Below the pieces are notes generated by a model. The model searched no databases. It saw only the letters and a list, made by a program, of their open reading frames with translations, and was not told where the DNA came from. 64,000 nucleotides of DNA from contig CM073552.1 of NCBI GenBank assembly GCA_037074615.1, positions 20,932,019-20,996,018 on the forward strand. The letters are read 5' to 3'. Source of the stretch: Leucaena leucocephala (taxonomy: Eukaryota > Streptophyta > Magnoliopsida > Fabales > Fabaceae). Below, one piece after another: positions 33,927 to 45,609 of this stretch. Position 1 is the stretch's first letter; each line of letters begins with the position of its first letter. The position numbers were made by a program, and so were the translations under genes.

Positions 33927-35240
33927 ATGACGATAAGGTTCCCCAAACGTTACTTGATTGTTATTTTGACCTTTATCTGCACATCTGTTTGTTATATAGA
34001 ACGGGTTGGCTTTTCGATTGCATACACTATAGCTGCTGATGCTGCCAAAGTGAATCAATCTAGCAAGGGTGCAATACTTTCTACATTCTATTATGGATAT
34101 GCCTGTTCACAAGTTCCAGGAGGATGGGCAGCTCAGAAAGTTGGGGGTTGGAAGATCCTACTTCTTTCATTTGTGTTGTGGTCAGCAACTTGTGCATTGG
34201 TTCCACTGGATCCTAATAGAGTTTTAGTATTGGTGATAGCACGATTGCTTGTTGGTGTGGCTCAAGGGTTCATATTTCCCTCTATACACACGGTTCTTGC
34301 GCAGTGGGTTCCTCCTCATGAAAGATCTCGGTCTGTTTCTCTCACAACATCTGGCATGTACCTAGGGGCTGCACTAGGAATGCTTTTCCTTCCTAGTCTG
34401 GTGAAGTTTAGAGGTCCTCAATCTGTATTCGTGGCTGAGGCAATACTGGGTGCTTCATGGTCGTTACTTTGGTTCAAATATGCCAGCGATCCACCCCGAC
34501 TTGAGCATCCAAAAGCAACCGGGGAATCCTTGTTGCCTATTAAAGGAAGCCACAGAAATAAAGTTGAACATGGAAGAGTTTCAGCTAAAACAACAAAAAT
34601 CCCTTGGATGGAAATTCTAACCAGCTTGCCGGTCTGGGCAATTGTTGTCAACAATTTCACTTTTCATTATGGTTTATATGTGCTGATGAATTGGCTGCCA
34701 ACATACTTTGAATTGGGCCTTCAACTTAGCCTTCAAGATATGGGTTCTTCTAAAATGCTGCCCTATCTGAACATGTTCATATTCTCAAACATTGGTGGGG
34801 TTGTAGCTGACTATTTAATCACCAAGAGAATAATGTCTGTGACTAGAACCCGGAAATTCTTGAACACCATAGGATTTCTTGTTGCTTCTCTTGCTTTAAT
34901 GGTGATTCCCATTTTCAGAACTTCAGGTGGTGCTGTCTTCTGTTCTTCTGTTGCTCTTGGTTTCTTGGCGCTAGGCAGAGCTGGGTTTGCAGTGAACCAC
35001 ATGGATATTGCTCCAAGATATGCTGGAATAGTGATGGGAGTTTCTAACACTGCAGGCACATTAGCCGGCATAGTCGGAGTTGACCTTACGGGCAAGCTTC
35101 TTGAAGCTGCTAAAACTGCTAATTCAGATCTTACTAGTCCTGAAAGCTGGAGAGCAGTGTTCTTCATTCCAGGCATACTATGCATTTTTAGCTCTTTAAT
35201 ATTCTTGCAATTTTCAACTGGAGAGAGAATTTTTGATTGA
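33927..35240 (+). CDS. PHT4;6: PHT4;6-type anion/phosphate transporter
   Basis: Major-facilitator transporter of the SLC17/PHT4 family. The Arabidopsis member PHT4;6 (ANTR5) is in the Golgi, where it is thought to export phosphate released by sugar-nucleotide use. The coding region is a single 437-aa exon, the family length. About 12 membrane spans are visible. Family signatures are VCYIERVGFSIAYTIAADAA, GYACSQVPGGWAAQKVGG, RLLVGVAQGFIFPSIHTVLA, WVPPHERSRSV, NHMDIAPRYAGIVMGVSN and the end LQFSTGERIFD. It lacks the plastid transit peptide of PHT4;1-5, starting directly at MTIRFPKRYLIV, which supports the PHT4;6 assignment. No damage seen. Confidence 0.95.
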   Translation: MTIRFPKRYLIVILTFICTSVCYIERVGFSIAYTIAADAAKVNQSSKGAILSTFYYGYACSQVPGGWAAQKVGGWKILLLSFVLWSATCALVPLDPNRVLVLVIARLLVGVAQGFIFPSIHTVLAQWVPPHERSRSVSLTTSGMYLGAALGMLFLPSLVKFRGPQSVFVAEAILGASWSLLWFKYASDPPRLEHPKATGESLLPIKGSHRNKVEHGRVSAKTTKIPWMEILTSLPVWAIVVNNFTFHYGLYVLMNWLPTYFELGLQLSLQDMGSSKMLPYLNMFIFSNIGGVVADYLITKRIMSVTRTRKFLNTIGFLVASLALMVIPIFRTSGGAVFCSSVALGFLALGRAGFAVNHMDIAPRYAGIVMGVSNTAGTLAGIVGVDLTGKLLEAAKTANSDLTSPESWRAVFFIPGILCIFSSLIFLQFSTGERIFD

Positions 35241-36480
35241 GGTATGCATACCGATTGATGGTAGCGCGGCTAATTGGATATGCTATTTTTCTGAAGATTT
35301 GATTGTTTCATTTCTCCAAATTATATCATTCTTGGACAGGAGAGATCATATTGATATACAAGTTTCATAGCTCTAGCCCCTAATCAATATTGATAATGTT
35401 CTGTTGTTTTCAGATGTAGAATTTTTTGTTTTTCTTACTCCAACTTGTACCATTCCTGGCTATGGCAAATGTATAATCATATTGGAAATTCAGGAACCTC
35501 AATTCCACAGCCGCAGCTATCAAGAAATAATTTGGGGGCAGAGCTTGTAAGTGGCTATAGTTAGTATTGTGATCACTCTTCAGAATATACTGTTACCTCG
35601 TTATCATTCATGCTTTCAGGCCATTTAAGATCTCATTGCTGAGTTTTGATATTCGGCTTTCCTTCCATTATAGGATAAACAGAAAAAAGATTGAAATGCT
35701 ACGTAGTGAGAAGTGAAATCATTTTAAAGGCGTACGATTTTAGTTTTGTCTTGCAGTGTCACACTTTCCCCTATGTCCATATTTTAAATATTCTATTATA
35801 TATTTTTATGATACTATTTATAAGAACTAAAAAATTTTAAATTTTATTAACTCTATTTTAAAATTTAATGCTAATTTTATAATTTTATACTTATTTAATA
35901 TATACATTTTAAAAAAATAATAATACGTATAATAATAAATGAAAATTAAAATCATATATTTATATTAAAAATTTAATCTACTTGATTTATAAATAGGATT
36001 AAATAGTATTTTTTCTCTTATTTATAAATAGGATTAGAGAAATATATATAATACATATACTACTACCTATCAATAAAATATATCTCTTCTTCCTTGCTCC
36101 ATTTAGAATTATTTAATTTTTAAAAATATTGCATAAAATTAATTTTTAAAATAAAATATAAAATCAGATAAAATAATTATACATTATATAAAATTAGAAT
36201 TATATTTTAATATCATTTAATAATATTTTATGAAAATTATATAAATAATATGGCAGAATAATAACTTTTTTATATATAAATATTTTCCTAAAGGAAAAAT
36301 AATAAGGGTGTTATAATCTATTTAAAATTAACTATTTCTTATCTCTCCTTAAGAAAAGAAAATTATTTCTCTCAACTTTTCTATTCTCTCCATTTTCACT
36401 TCCCTGAGTTATCAACATAGGGTAGTATTTTAGATTTTAATATTCTTCTTATCAAGAAAGATTTTAATATTCTTAAAAAA
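35241..36480. other. 3' flank of PHT4;6 and AT-rich spacer
   Basis: The first 500 bases probably include the 3' untranslated region. The rest is extremely AT-rich with no coding or RNA signal. Confidence 0.55.
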
Positions 36481-36536
36481 TAAAAAAGCAACACAGGCGG
36501 GTGTGGTAACTAGTAAATGCCGAAAAAAACGAAGGA

Positions 36537-36563
36537 TTAAACGCTGCAAGTTCCAGCGTTTAA
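36537..36563. repeat. Perfect 10-bp inverted repeat in the GPN3 upstream region
   Basis: TTAAACGCTG (36537-36546) and CAGCGTTTAA (36554-36563) are separated by 7 bases, in a GC-richer block that precedes the GPN3 leader. Confidence 0.85.
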
Positions 36564-37950
36564 CCCCGTTCAACTCAACCTTCGAGCCCACATAGCGTCT
36601 TCAGACTTCGGAGCGGAGACTGCAGAGGGTAGGGCTGGTGCGAGAAGAAACGTCTTTTGAACTGGGAACGGGAGGCCACTTGTTCAAGCAGGTGGGAATT
36701 CGAACAGAAAAGCCCAGCGGAGAGAGAGGGAGCTTGAAGCAGAGGGTGAGATTGTGACAGAGAAAGCCTGAGAAAAACGATCTGTTAATTAGTAAGCTCA
36801 TATAGGCCTCCTTTTCGAATTTTTTTAGTCGGTCGCAACTCTTGCATTTGGAAAGTGGAAAGGATCTCTTTCCTGTTGACTTGCAGTGAGTGAAGGAAGT
36901 GGAAGCTTCCTTGATTCATAGAGGTAACCTTGCAACATTTGATGTAGCCCCTTATGTTCCAAACATTATTTGATTTTCTGGGTTCCTTACCTTGTTGAGT
37001 GATTGCAATATTTAAGTTTCTTTTAGAAGCTCCCTGTTTTATCCCTTTCCCTTTGGCACGTTCAGTGTGTGGAAGATACTCCAGGTTGATTATTACTTAT
37101 TAGTATACTGTGTTGTCAAAGAATGTCTTTTGCTTGCAATTTACCCTTCTTCTTCTTCTTGGTTTTTTTTTTTGCTCACTGTGTTGGACCCTAACTTGGA
37201 CATTGTCTTGGGTACTTTTTTTATGGTTTATTGGTTTGATATTGTTAGATGATACTGTCTTGAATGAGAACGCGGTTATGCGGAACTTTGTTCATATAAG
37301 GTTGCTGGTTTAAATTGTGAATATGATTCTGGTGTTCTTGAGAGTTGAGTGACGAGTCATGTGAGATGGTTTGTGCTTGCCAATTTTTTGCCTTTGCTGC
37401 TCCATACATTCGTGAGAATATATTACACTCTTTTGGAGTTTATTTCAACTCCAAGTTTTAACTTGGTCTTGGGATCTGTCCTACTCTGTTATTTTGATCA
37501 AACGATACTTTCTGAAGCCAAGCATGTCATCTTGGATTTATTTGGGTGATGCAACCATTGTTAGTATGAGATTGCTGGTATTGAGCTGTGAAAGGGGCAT
37601 TACATATTTGCTTACGGTTGAATTGAGCTGGGCAGGCTACCATGGTTTAGTTTTTCCAATGTGGCTGTGCTTTTGATTATTATTGTACATTGTAACCAAG
37701 TTTTCCATTGATTTATTTTCTTCTTTTATATTGGTTATTTACCATTAAGGTTTTCTTATACTGTTTCTCTATCTCTGGCTTGGGTACCTGCCCTTTACGG
37801 TCCACTCTGATATTCTGAATTTGTTTTTGGCCATTGGGGTTCAGTGTACTGCTTACATAACTGCTGGAGTTCTTGCCACTGCTTGAGCTGTCACTTTTCT
37901 CTCTTCATTTTGATTCCGAGGAAATCTGATTGAAAGTTTATCAAACAATC

Positions 37951-40900
37951 ATGGGTTATGCTCAGCTTGTGATAGGTCCAGCTGGTAGTGGTAAGGTAAT
38001 TTATATTATTAATTTCCACTGTCCTGTTATTTGTTAAACTGGATAAGCCCTTTGCTCTATATGCTATGTTTTTGTGTGCGCTTAGATCCTGATTGTTGTG
38101 TGCATTTAATGTTGTGTATTAGTCCACATATTGCTCAAGTTTGTACCAACATTGTGAAGCTGTACGTCGGACAATGCATGTTGTGAACTTGGACCCTGCT
38201 GCTGAAAATTTTGACTATCCTGTGGCAATGGGTAAATACAATGTGGGATGTGATCATTTCTTTTGTGAGTTAACGATTATAGTTGCAAGAGTTTAACTTA
38301 TTTTTACATCGGAATATTTGCAGATATAAGGGAACTCATTTCTTTGGACGATGTTATGGAGGAACTTGGGTTAGGGCCTAATGGGGCTCTTATGTACTGC
38401 ATGGAGTATCCTTTTCTGTGTCTATCAGAAAAATACATGGTTTCTTATTTCTTTGTTGCTTTAATCTTACCTGGTTCATTTTCTAATTTTTCATTTGGCA
38501 AAGTTCTTTACAATCTAGCCTGAAGCAGGATTCTGCATAAATTTTATGACAGGTTGCTGAGCTAGAGAATGTGATTATGAATGATTCTTTATTGTTATCT
38601 ACTTGTATCTTTATCCTATTTTATGTACTTGTTAACTGTTTTAAACGTTATATTTGACAATTTTGTTGCCTTAATAATCATATTTAGACACCTTGAAGAA
38701 AATCTGGATGATTGGTTCACAGAAGAACTGGACAATTACTTAGATGATGATTACTTGGTTTTTGACTGCCCTGGTATTCATTCCATTGTCATTAAAATTT
38801 TCATTCAATTATTTATTGACGTTTGACAGATTATCATGATGAGGTAGTTCACTAATTAAGGTAAATATACTGTAATAGTTTCAAGAGAGTGAAATCAAAA
38901 TAGGTAAGATACCACATCTAATGCACGTGTTAAAATCAGCTTTTTCTAGAACCAATTATGTGTTGGGTGCAATGGCAAAAATAATGCATATCTAAATTTG
39001 TTTTTTATCCAAATTATGTGTTATGTGTTTATAAATTTTTCAGGTTAAAAATGACCAGAAAAAATGGGTCACTTTAACGTAGGCCTGCAATTGTAATGTT
39101 TTTCAGGTCAGATAGAGCTTTATTCACATGTCCCAGTGCTTCGGAATTTTGTTGAACATTTGAAACGTAAAAATTTCAATGTTTGTGCCGTGTACTTGCT
39201 TGACTCACAGGTGTTATATTTCGGTCCCCTATTTTAATACTTACTGGATACTTTCTATCATGGTTTTTCATATTGTGTTTGCTTAACTTTATAATTTTCT
39301 ATCTGGTAGTTCATGACAGATGTCACCAAATTTATAAGTGGATGCATGGCTTGCCTTTCTGCAATGGTTCAATTGGAATTACCCCATGTTAATATTCTCT
39401 CTAAAATGGACCTTGTCACTAACAAAAAGGATTTAGAAGAGTGAGTTCTGTTATATAAATTTCATTTATCAAATCTGTTGAGAACATCCTTATGCATTTA
39501 AATCCTAATGTATTCTGAATTTGCATTATTATTAGATTTTTGGATCCAGAGCCACGCTTTTTGTTGTCTGAATTGAATCAACGGATGGCTCCTCAGTTTG
39601 CAAAGCTGAATAAAGCTTTGATTGAATTGGTGGGCAAATTATTTTCTCAGAAAAATATACAGTTTTTCCCCAATTATTAAATCCTATGAGCTCATGCTAA
39701 ATGTGTTTTGTAAGCCAGTCATCAGTCATGTTCCATGTGGTTGTCAATTGCCATTATGCTTAGCCCAACAATTTCTAGTTCGTTTCTCCTTGTAAAAATT
39801 GTTCAAAATTCCTGTTATAATGGATAATTTTAGTTTATAGTTCAATGGTTTTCAATTAAGTTTACTATGCGTCTTGTTTAATTGACAGAGTTGCTATGTA
39901 TTTTGTTTAATAGTGAGATTGGAATGACGATTTGATTCCTTAAAATTTCAAACCTTAGCAAGAAATCAATATTTCATTGAATTCATTCCATTGCCTTCCC
40001 ATTTTGTGAATATCATTCCTGAACATACCCTCAAAGTTGAGGCTTACTTTGATTTTTGATTTGAACTCTAATGCTTCTTATCTTTTTTCAACATATTTAC
40101 TTTTGTTTTTCTTACAGGTGAATGACTATAGCATGGTGAGTTTTATTCCACTGGACTTGAGGAAGGAGAGCAGGTTTGCTCCGTGTCTTTCAGACTGCTC
40201 TTAATTTAAATAATCTGTTTTGCCCTTGCGTCTTTGTAGCATACATTCGTGTTGATTAATGCTTTCCCTTGATGGCTTAGTTCTGTAAAGTTGTGGCTGA
40301 GATTTTTCTTGGTCACAGGATGTCAATGTGGTTAAAAGTAAAATCCACTTTGATTTGCTCTCACAAAAGAAATGGCTTTCAATTGATTAGTGGGTTACTG
40401 AAGAAACATAGAATTTTTATGATTATATATACTGTGGGATGTAGCTGACCCTATTTAGTGGGATAATGTTTTTTGTTGTTGTATGCTGCGAGAAGAATTT
40501 AAGTCCCAGCAACTTGAGAATGCTGTAGCAGTGTAATCTCTTTGGTGTTTTATCTTAGCCTTTCTTAAAGGGAGTGTCTTTCTTGGATTATCAAATGTTT
40601 TGCCACATGTCCATTTTTCTTTCATTATCTTTTTGCCGTTTGTTTTCCAACCCTTGGAGGATTCCATATCCTCGCCATTTTTGCATTTTTTTTTAAATGT
40701 AATTTCTCAACCTAACTATTTATTTTATTATCTTCATGAACATACTAAATGTTCTTGGACATAAATTTGAATTGTGATGCATTCTCATCCTGAAATTGCT
40801 GTTGTGAAATTGAATCTAAAATCAGAATGTTTATCTTAATGATGATGGGTTGTTTCCATTTGCAGCATACAATATGTATTGGGCCAAATTGACAATTGTA

Positions 40901-40965
40901 TTCAGTATGGAGAAGATGCAGATGTAAAGGTTAAAGATTTTGATCCACCAGAGGATGATGAGTAG
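37951..40965 (+). CDS. GPN3: GPN-loop GTPase 3
   Basis: GPN-loop GTPases act as pairs to assemble and import RNA polymerase II (and related polymerases) into the nucleus. Exons: 37951-37995, 38123-38231, 38324-38405, 38688-38773, 39107-39210, 39310-39440, 39536-39629, 40118-40173, 40866-40965. All are GT-AG and phase-consistent, giving 268 aa (usual size about 270). Motifs: G1 GPAGSGKST split by intron 1 (residues 9-17), LGPNGALMYCME carrying the Gly-Pro-Asn insertion, G3 DCPGQIE, and G4 SKMD in HVNILSKMDL. The start MGYAQLVIGPAGSGK is the family N-terminus. A long leader with at least one noncoding exon (from about 36600) is likely. No damage seen. Confidence 0.95.
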
Positions 40966-42307
40966 CTTTTTCTCCAATGCAGTCAGTATCTTCTGATAAT
41001 TTCAAAAGCTGTGCCATAACAAATTCATAATGACAAAAACATTCTATCAAAGTAGCATTGTCAATATATGTAGGATCTCTATTTAATGTTCAGTGATGAA
41101 TTTCTCTAAACTAGCCAAAGATGGAGACGAAGATTGTGTTTATAAGAATGAGTAGTGGACCTTGAATGAGAAAGAAATGAAAATGTTGGGTTTGTCTAGT
41201 GGAAACTCTAGATATCTATACTTTCTCAATTTTAAAGTTGATGCTTATGCTTTTCTTTCTTCTTATTAAATCTTCTAATTTTGCCCTGTGAATGCCGTTA
41301 GTCCTTGTAAATTTATTCTATTAGCGCCCTCTATACAAAAGTTAATTATTGTGTTAATAAAGCATAGTTAAAAGGTGTCTACAGGGATTATATTAGAAAT
41401 TATTTAAAAAATTGAAAAAAAAAATATAGGTGCCGCCTTCTCCTATAATATTAACTGATATGAATGCATATAAAACTTATTGAAGATCTCAATTTTAACA
41501 ACATATAATGGTTATAACTGCTTCATTGACCTCCTTCAATTGCTTGTCTTGAGAGAGATTGAGTGCTTTTAATTCTGACTTGTTCGTCTCTAATTGCATT
41601 CTTTTCAGTCTCAAACATTCGCAACTTCTCTCTAATTGCCTCCTCTAACGCTGGAATATATACACACGCATATGATCTTTCTTAAATTTCTTAAATACTA
41701 ATACATGAATCACACTTGTTCATAAACTCTGAATTTAGTATGGTTTATCATATTAATTAATTGGAGTAGATTAAAAATATGTTCGGATTGCAGTCAGAGA
41801 ACCTTAACCCTATCCCTATATTTGGATGAGAAAGAAAATGAGATAGAAGAATATTATGAAGTTTTCCTTTCTAATATTTTCTCTCATTTTATAAACATAG
41901 GGTAAACTTATGATTTTTTTTATGTATGGGAAAGCACTGGTTGTAAATGGCTTTTGGGTCAAAAGTTAAGTTGAAGTTAAAACAATCTTTTTTCTGACTT
42001 TTGACTATTTTTTAAATTTAAATGGCTCTTCAATTTATTATAAAAAAAAGTTAATCTCAAACTAAGTTTTTTGTAGAAGTCTATCCAATCATAAACTACA
42101 TTGCACCAATAAACTTTTACCTCAAATGTTACTTAAAATAAAAGTCAGATTTACAAATGTTATTTAAAAATTTCAAAGTCGTACATCGTCACTAATTTTC
42201 TTGTATGGTCCCTAAAAAGTAAAATTACATCCTAAGTTCCTAACCCTAACTTTATCACTACTTTCGAATTTGGGTATATTGTTTGTATATATATTAATTA
42301 ACTTAGC
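40966..42307. other. Spacer between GPN3 and the UGT relic
   Basis: 3' flank of GPN3 followed by AT-rich DNA. No gene or clear repeat recognised. Confidence 0.55.
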
Positions 42308-43224
42308 TTGATGTCTCTTGGCGTTGTAGGAACCCCAATTGTAAAAGGGGAATTTGAGCTATCCCCAGAGATTCCTAAGATGAACACAGCTCACATTCCA
42401 TGGTGTTCCATAGGAGACTCAATAACCTCCAAAAAGATCACATTTGATCACAATGCAAGGATTGTAAGAGCTTCACACTTAACAGATTGGTGGCTTTGCA
42501 ACACTGTTCTTGAACTTGAACTTTCTCTTTAGACCCCAAGATCCTTCCCATTGGGACATTAATGAACAGCCATGAGAGCTCAAGTAATTCTCAGTCACTT
42601 GGACAATACTGTGAACAAGACAAGTCATGCTTGAGATGGTTAGGTCAGCAACCACCTTGTTCTGTCATATTTGTTGCCTTTGGTAGCTTCACTGCGTTCA
42701 ATACGACACAGTTTCAAGAACTAGCACTTGGACTTAAGCTTACTCAAAGGCCTTATCTTTGGGTTGTTAGGGAAAATGACAAAGGTGAAGGCATAAAAAA
42801 GTGACATACCCAGATGAGTTTGAAGGCAAAAATGGGAAAATTGTAAACTGGGTACCTCAACAGAAAGTGTTGAGCCACCCTGAAATATCTTGCTTTGTTA
42901 CTCATAGTGGTTGGAATTCAGTCTTGGAAGGTTTAAGCAATGAAGTTCCTTTTCTGTGTGAGCCATATTTTGCAGACCATTTCTTTGACAAGATTTATTT
43001 GTGATGATTGGAAAGTGGGAAAGGGATTTGATTTTGATGATGACGAAGGACTAATCATCTCGCGCCATGAAATCAAGAGAAAAGTGGACATGTTGCTTGA
43101 AGATGAAGGAATAAAGGAAAGATCCATGGAGATGAAGATTATCATGAATAACATATCAGAAGGGGGTCTTTCATTCGAGAATTTCTCTAAGTTCGTGGAA
43201 TGTGTTAAACAATATGATGTTTGA
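42308..43224 (+). pseudogene. UGT83A1-like UDP-glycosyltransferase relic
   Basis: Homologous to the C-terminal two-thirds of plant family-1 UDP-sugar glycosyltransferases, closest by eye to UGT83A1. The sugar-donor (PSPG) box is recognisable: WVPQQKVLSHPEISCFVTHS, then GWNSVLEGLSNEVPFL. Coherent segments fall in different frames: about 42308-42532, 42535-42804, 42790-43004 and 42995-43224. At least three frameshifts are needed to join them, and the N-terminal acceptor-binding half (about 200 residues) is missing. No upstream exon is visible. It cannot make an active enzyme. Confidence 0.88.
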
Positions 43225-43573
43225 TGATATTCACTGAGAAAAACAATAAGATGCTTCTACAGATTAACATCCCCATCTCATTCTTAAAATTAATCAGATT
43301 CATCAGACATCGTGTGATCAAGAGTACTTCCGTTATGCTGCTGATTTAGTAGTAGTGATATTAAAATTAAATCCACTTTGAAATATTATAATTTTAATCT
43401 CCACGTACATCTCTATATTATTAAAGAACTACCGAACTCAGGACCATAAAATTTAAAATATTTATTGCATACTGGATCTTTCTTATTACATGCAACAAGT
43501 AGCAGCAGTCACAGAAAACCACAAAACCAGAAGCGAAAAAAAGAAAATATCACAACCATTACTACATAAGGAA

Positions 43574-43594
43574 GAGAGAGAGAGAGAGAGAGAG
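43574..43594. repeat. (GA)n microsatellite
   Basis: About ten GA units in the spacer. Confidence 0.9.
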
Positions 43595-43896
43595 AAGACG
43601 ACACAAACCAAAAACATTATCAGTTGAAAATGCTCGTACGTACGTAACTCGATCCACAGCACAATTCTCACTCAAGTTGTTTTATCATTTCTAAACAAAA
43701 CTTCGGAGAACCCTAATCTCTGTCGTGAGTTCAACTTCTTGTCTCATCATTCGATTTCTGAGTTCAGCTTCTTGTCTCGTCATTTGAGTCTTATACTCTT
43801 GAAACTTCCCTTCCATCTAATCTCAATGTCCCTCTTTTCAGCATATTGTCTCTTTCGATCAGCTTGTTCTTGTAAGAGTTTATTTATTTCTCCAAA

Positions 43897-43900
<4 letters not shown>

Positions 43901-43926
<26 letters not shown>
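43901..43926. repeat. (CT)n microsatellite
   Basis: About 13 CT units, roughly 300 bases from the (GA)n run, so the two tracts are complementary and could pair. Confidence 0.9.
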
Positions 43927-43929
<3 letters not shown>

Positions 43930-45609
43930 ACACCTTACTTCATTCACACAATCAACAAGTATGAGGACTGAACATTTGAAGGCTAACATATATATATATA
44001 TAACTCTGGAACAGATTAGTTTATGATCCCTTATAAATTAAATACATAATACATGAATCACGTACACTTTTATATGTATACTCTGAATCTGAATTTGGTT
44101 ACATTAATCATATTAATCTTTACAGTATTATAGGAACATAAGCATATTTGAATTCATGAATCGTACTATAAAACAACGGTACAATATTCTTAGCATATAC
44201 TAACCAACGGGGTATGTGCCCGCTATTGACCACTTTTCTCTCTCCCCCACCCCCTTTTTTAGCATAACATTAAAGTTAATCATTACTTAGAAAATATCAA
44301 ACCAACCAACAGGCGCTGGTGACTTAGTCCTATAATACAGAAAACATTTTTAAAAAAGTTACTCTCAGATATAAAAATACGCAAATTTAACCCAATCAGA
44401 GATAACCGCATAAAAGAGACAAAAGAAAAAAGAAAATAACCCCCTCATCTTTTTTTAAGTATTTATTATATTCTTATATTTGTATAATTTCCTCTTATTA
44501 AACGTTAACAGGCTTATATATAAAGTTTGAACAGATTTTCTTCTTATTAAATATTATTTTCGACCCTTAATATAAAAACTAAATAACTAATTTACGGATA
44601 TTAAAAGAATTAGTTAAGTCAGTTATTTGTAATAAATTTATCTTAATTTTTTTAAACTGTCTTCTTTAATTATGTGTATTAGAAATACCTATTGACTGAG
44701 AGTCAATTTAATATGTGTAATCAATAAAAATATTTTAGCCAAAATATTATGTAAAGTATATTTAGGACCAAGAAACATGAGGGAGTAGTTAATACATATA
44801 TGAATCACACTTGTTTAATTTATGTACATCTGAATTTGGATATATGAAGGGTATTAATCTTTTAAGGTATTCTAGGAACATAAATATATTTGAATTCATG
44901 AATCATATAAAACAAAGGTACAGCAATCTAGGCATATATACTAGCCGACATTCCTCAAGGTATGTATAATACGCCGCTATTGAATTGTTTTTTAAAACAC
45001 AACACTAATGAAATTAATCATCATTATGAAATAACAAATTAAATCACAGTTTCCAACCCTTTAGTCTTATTTATTTCTTATATTTTTATAATTTTAATAA
45101 AGCACTTAACATGAGTCTTAAATTTAGCATGACCATTAAGCTTCACTCCTGTATGGGCAAGGTAATAGCATCATATTAATTTTAATTAAGGAATTTTTGC
45201 AAACCATTTTCTAATTTTTAATGAAAATCATCAATAAGTGTCAATACTTATTTATAACACGAACATGCACAGTTTTACACTAACCTCTCCATTTAATGGT
45301 TGTTGAAATATCTAGAAGAATTTCTCATCTAGTAGGGAGCATATGCCAAATATGCTTGAGTCACCAGTGTATCAACTTTAAATATAAAATTTTAATCAAG
45401 TTATACTATTTATAAATTGCGAATATTGTCAATTATTTGTTAAAAACATGTTTGGTTTCAATTTAATTAAAAACAAAAATTAAGTGTATGCTCCAAGCTG
45501 GCATCAAAGGATCATCCTGATATAAACAGTGGATATTTATTTACAACAACTTAACAAGCACAAGTATAAAGGCCCCATAGGCTACAAGAGGAACATGTAG
45601 GAAATGAGC

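Larger units (their letters stand above)
43225..45609. other. AT-rich spacer with microsatellites, no gene seen
   Basis: Contains a (GA)n run at about 43574-43594 and a (CT)n run at about 43901-43926. No coding region or RNA gene recognised. Confidence 0.55.

Noticed and set aside
37067..37676. Several hydrophobic plus-strand frames upstream of GPN3
   Set aside because: T-rich leader-intron sequence; hydrophobic codons arise from composition.
43739..43989. Frames rich in Ser-Leu or Arg-Glu
   Set aside because: Generated by the (CT)n/(GA)n microsatellite.
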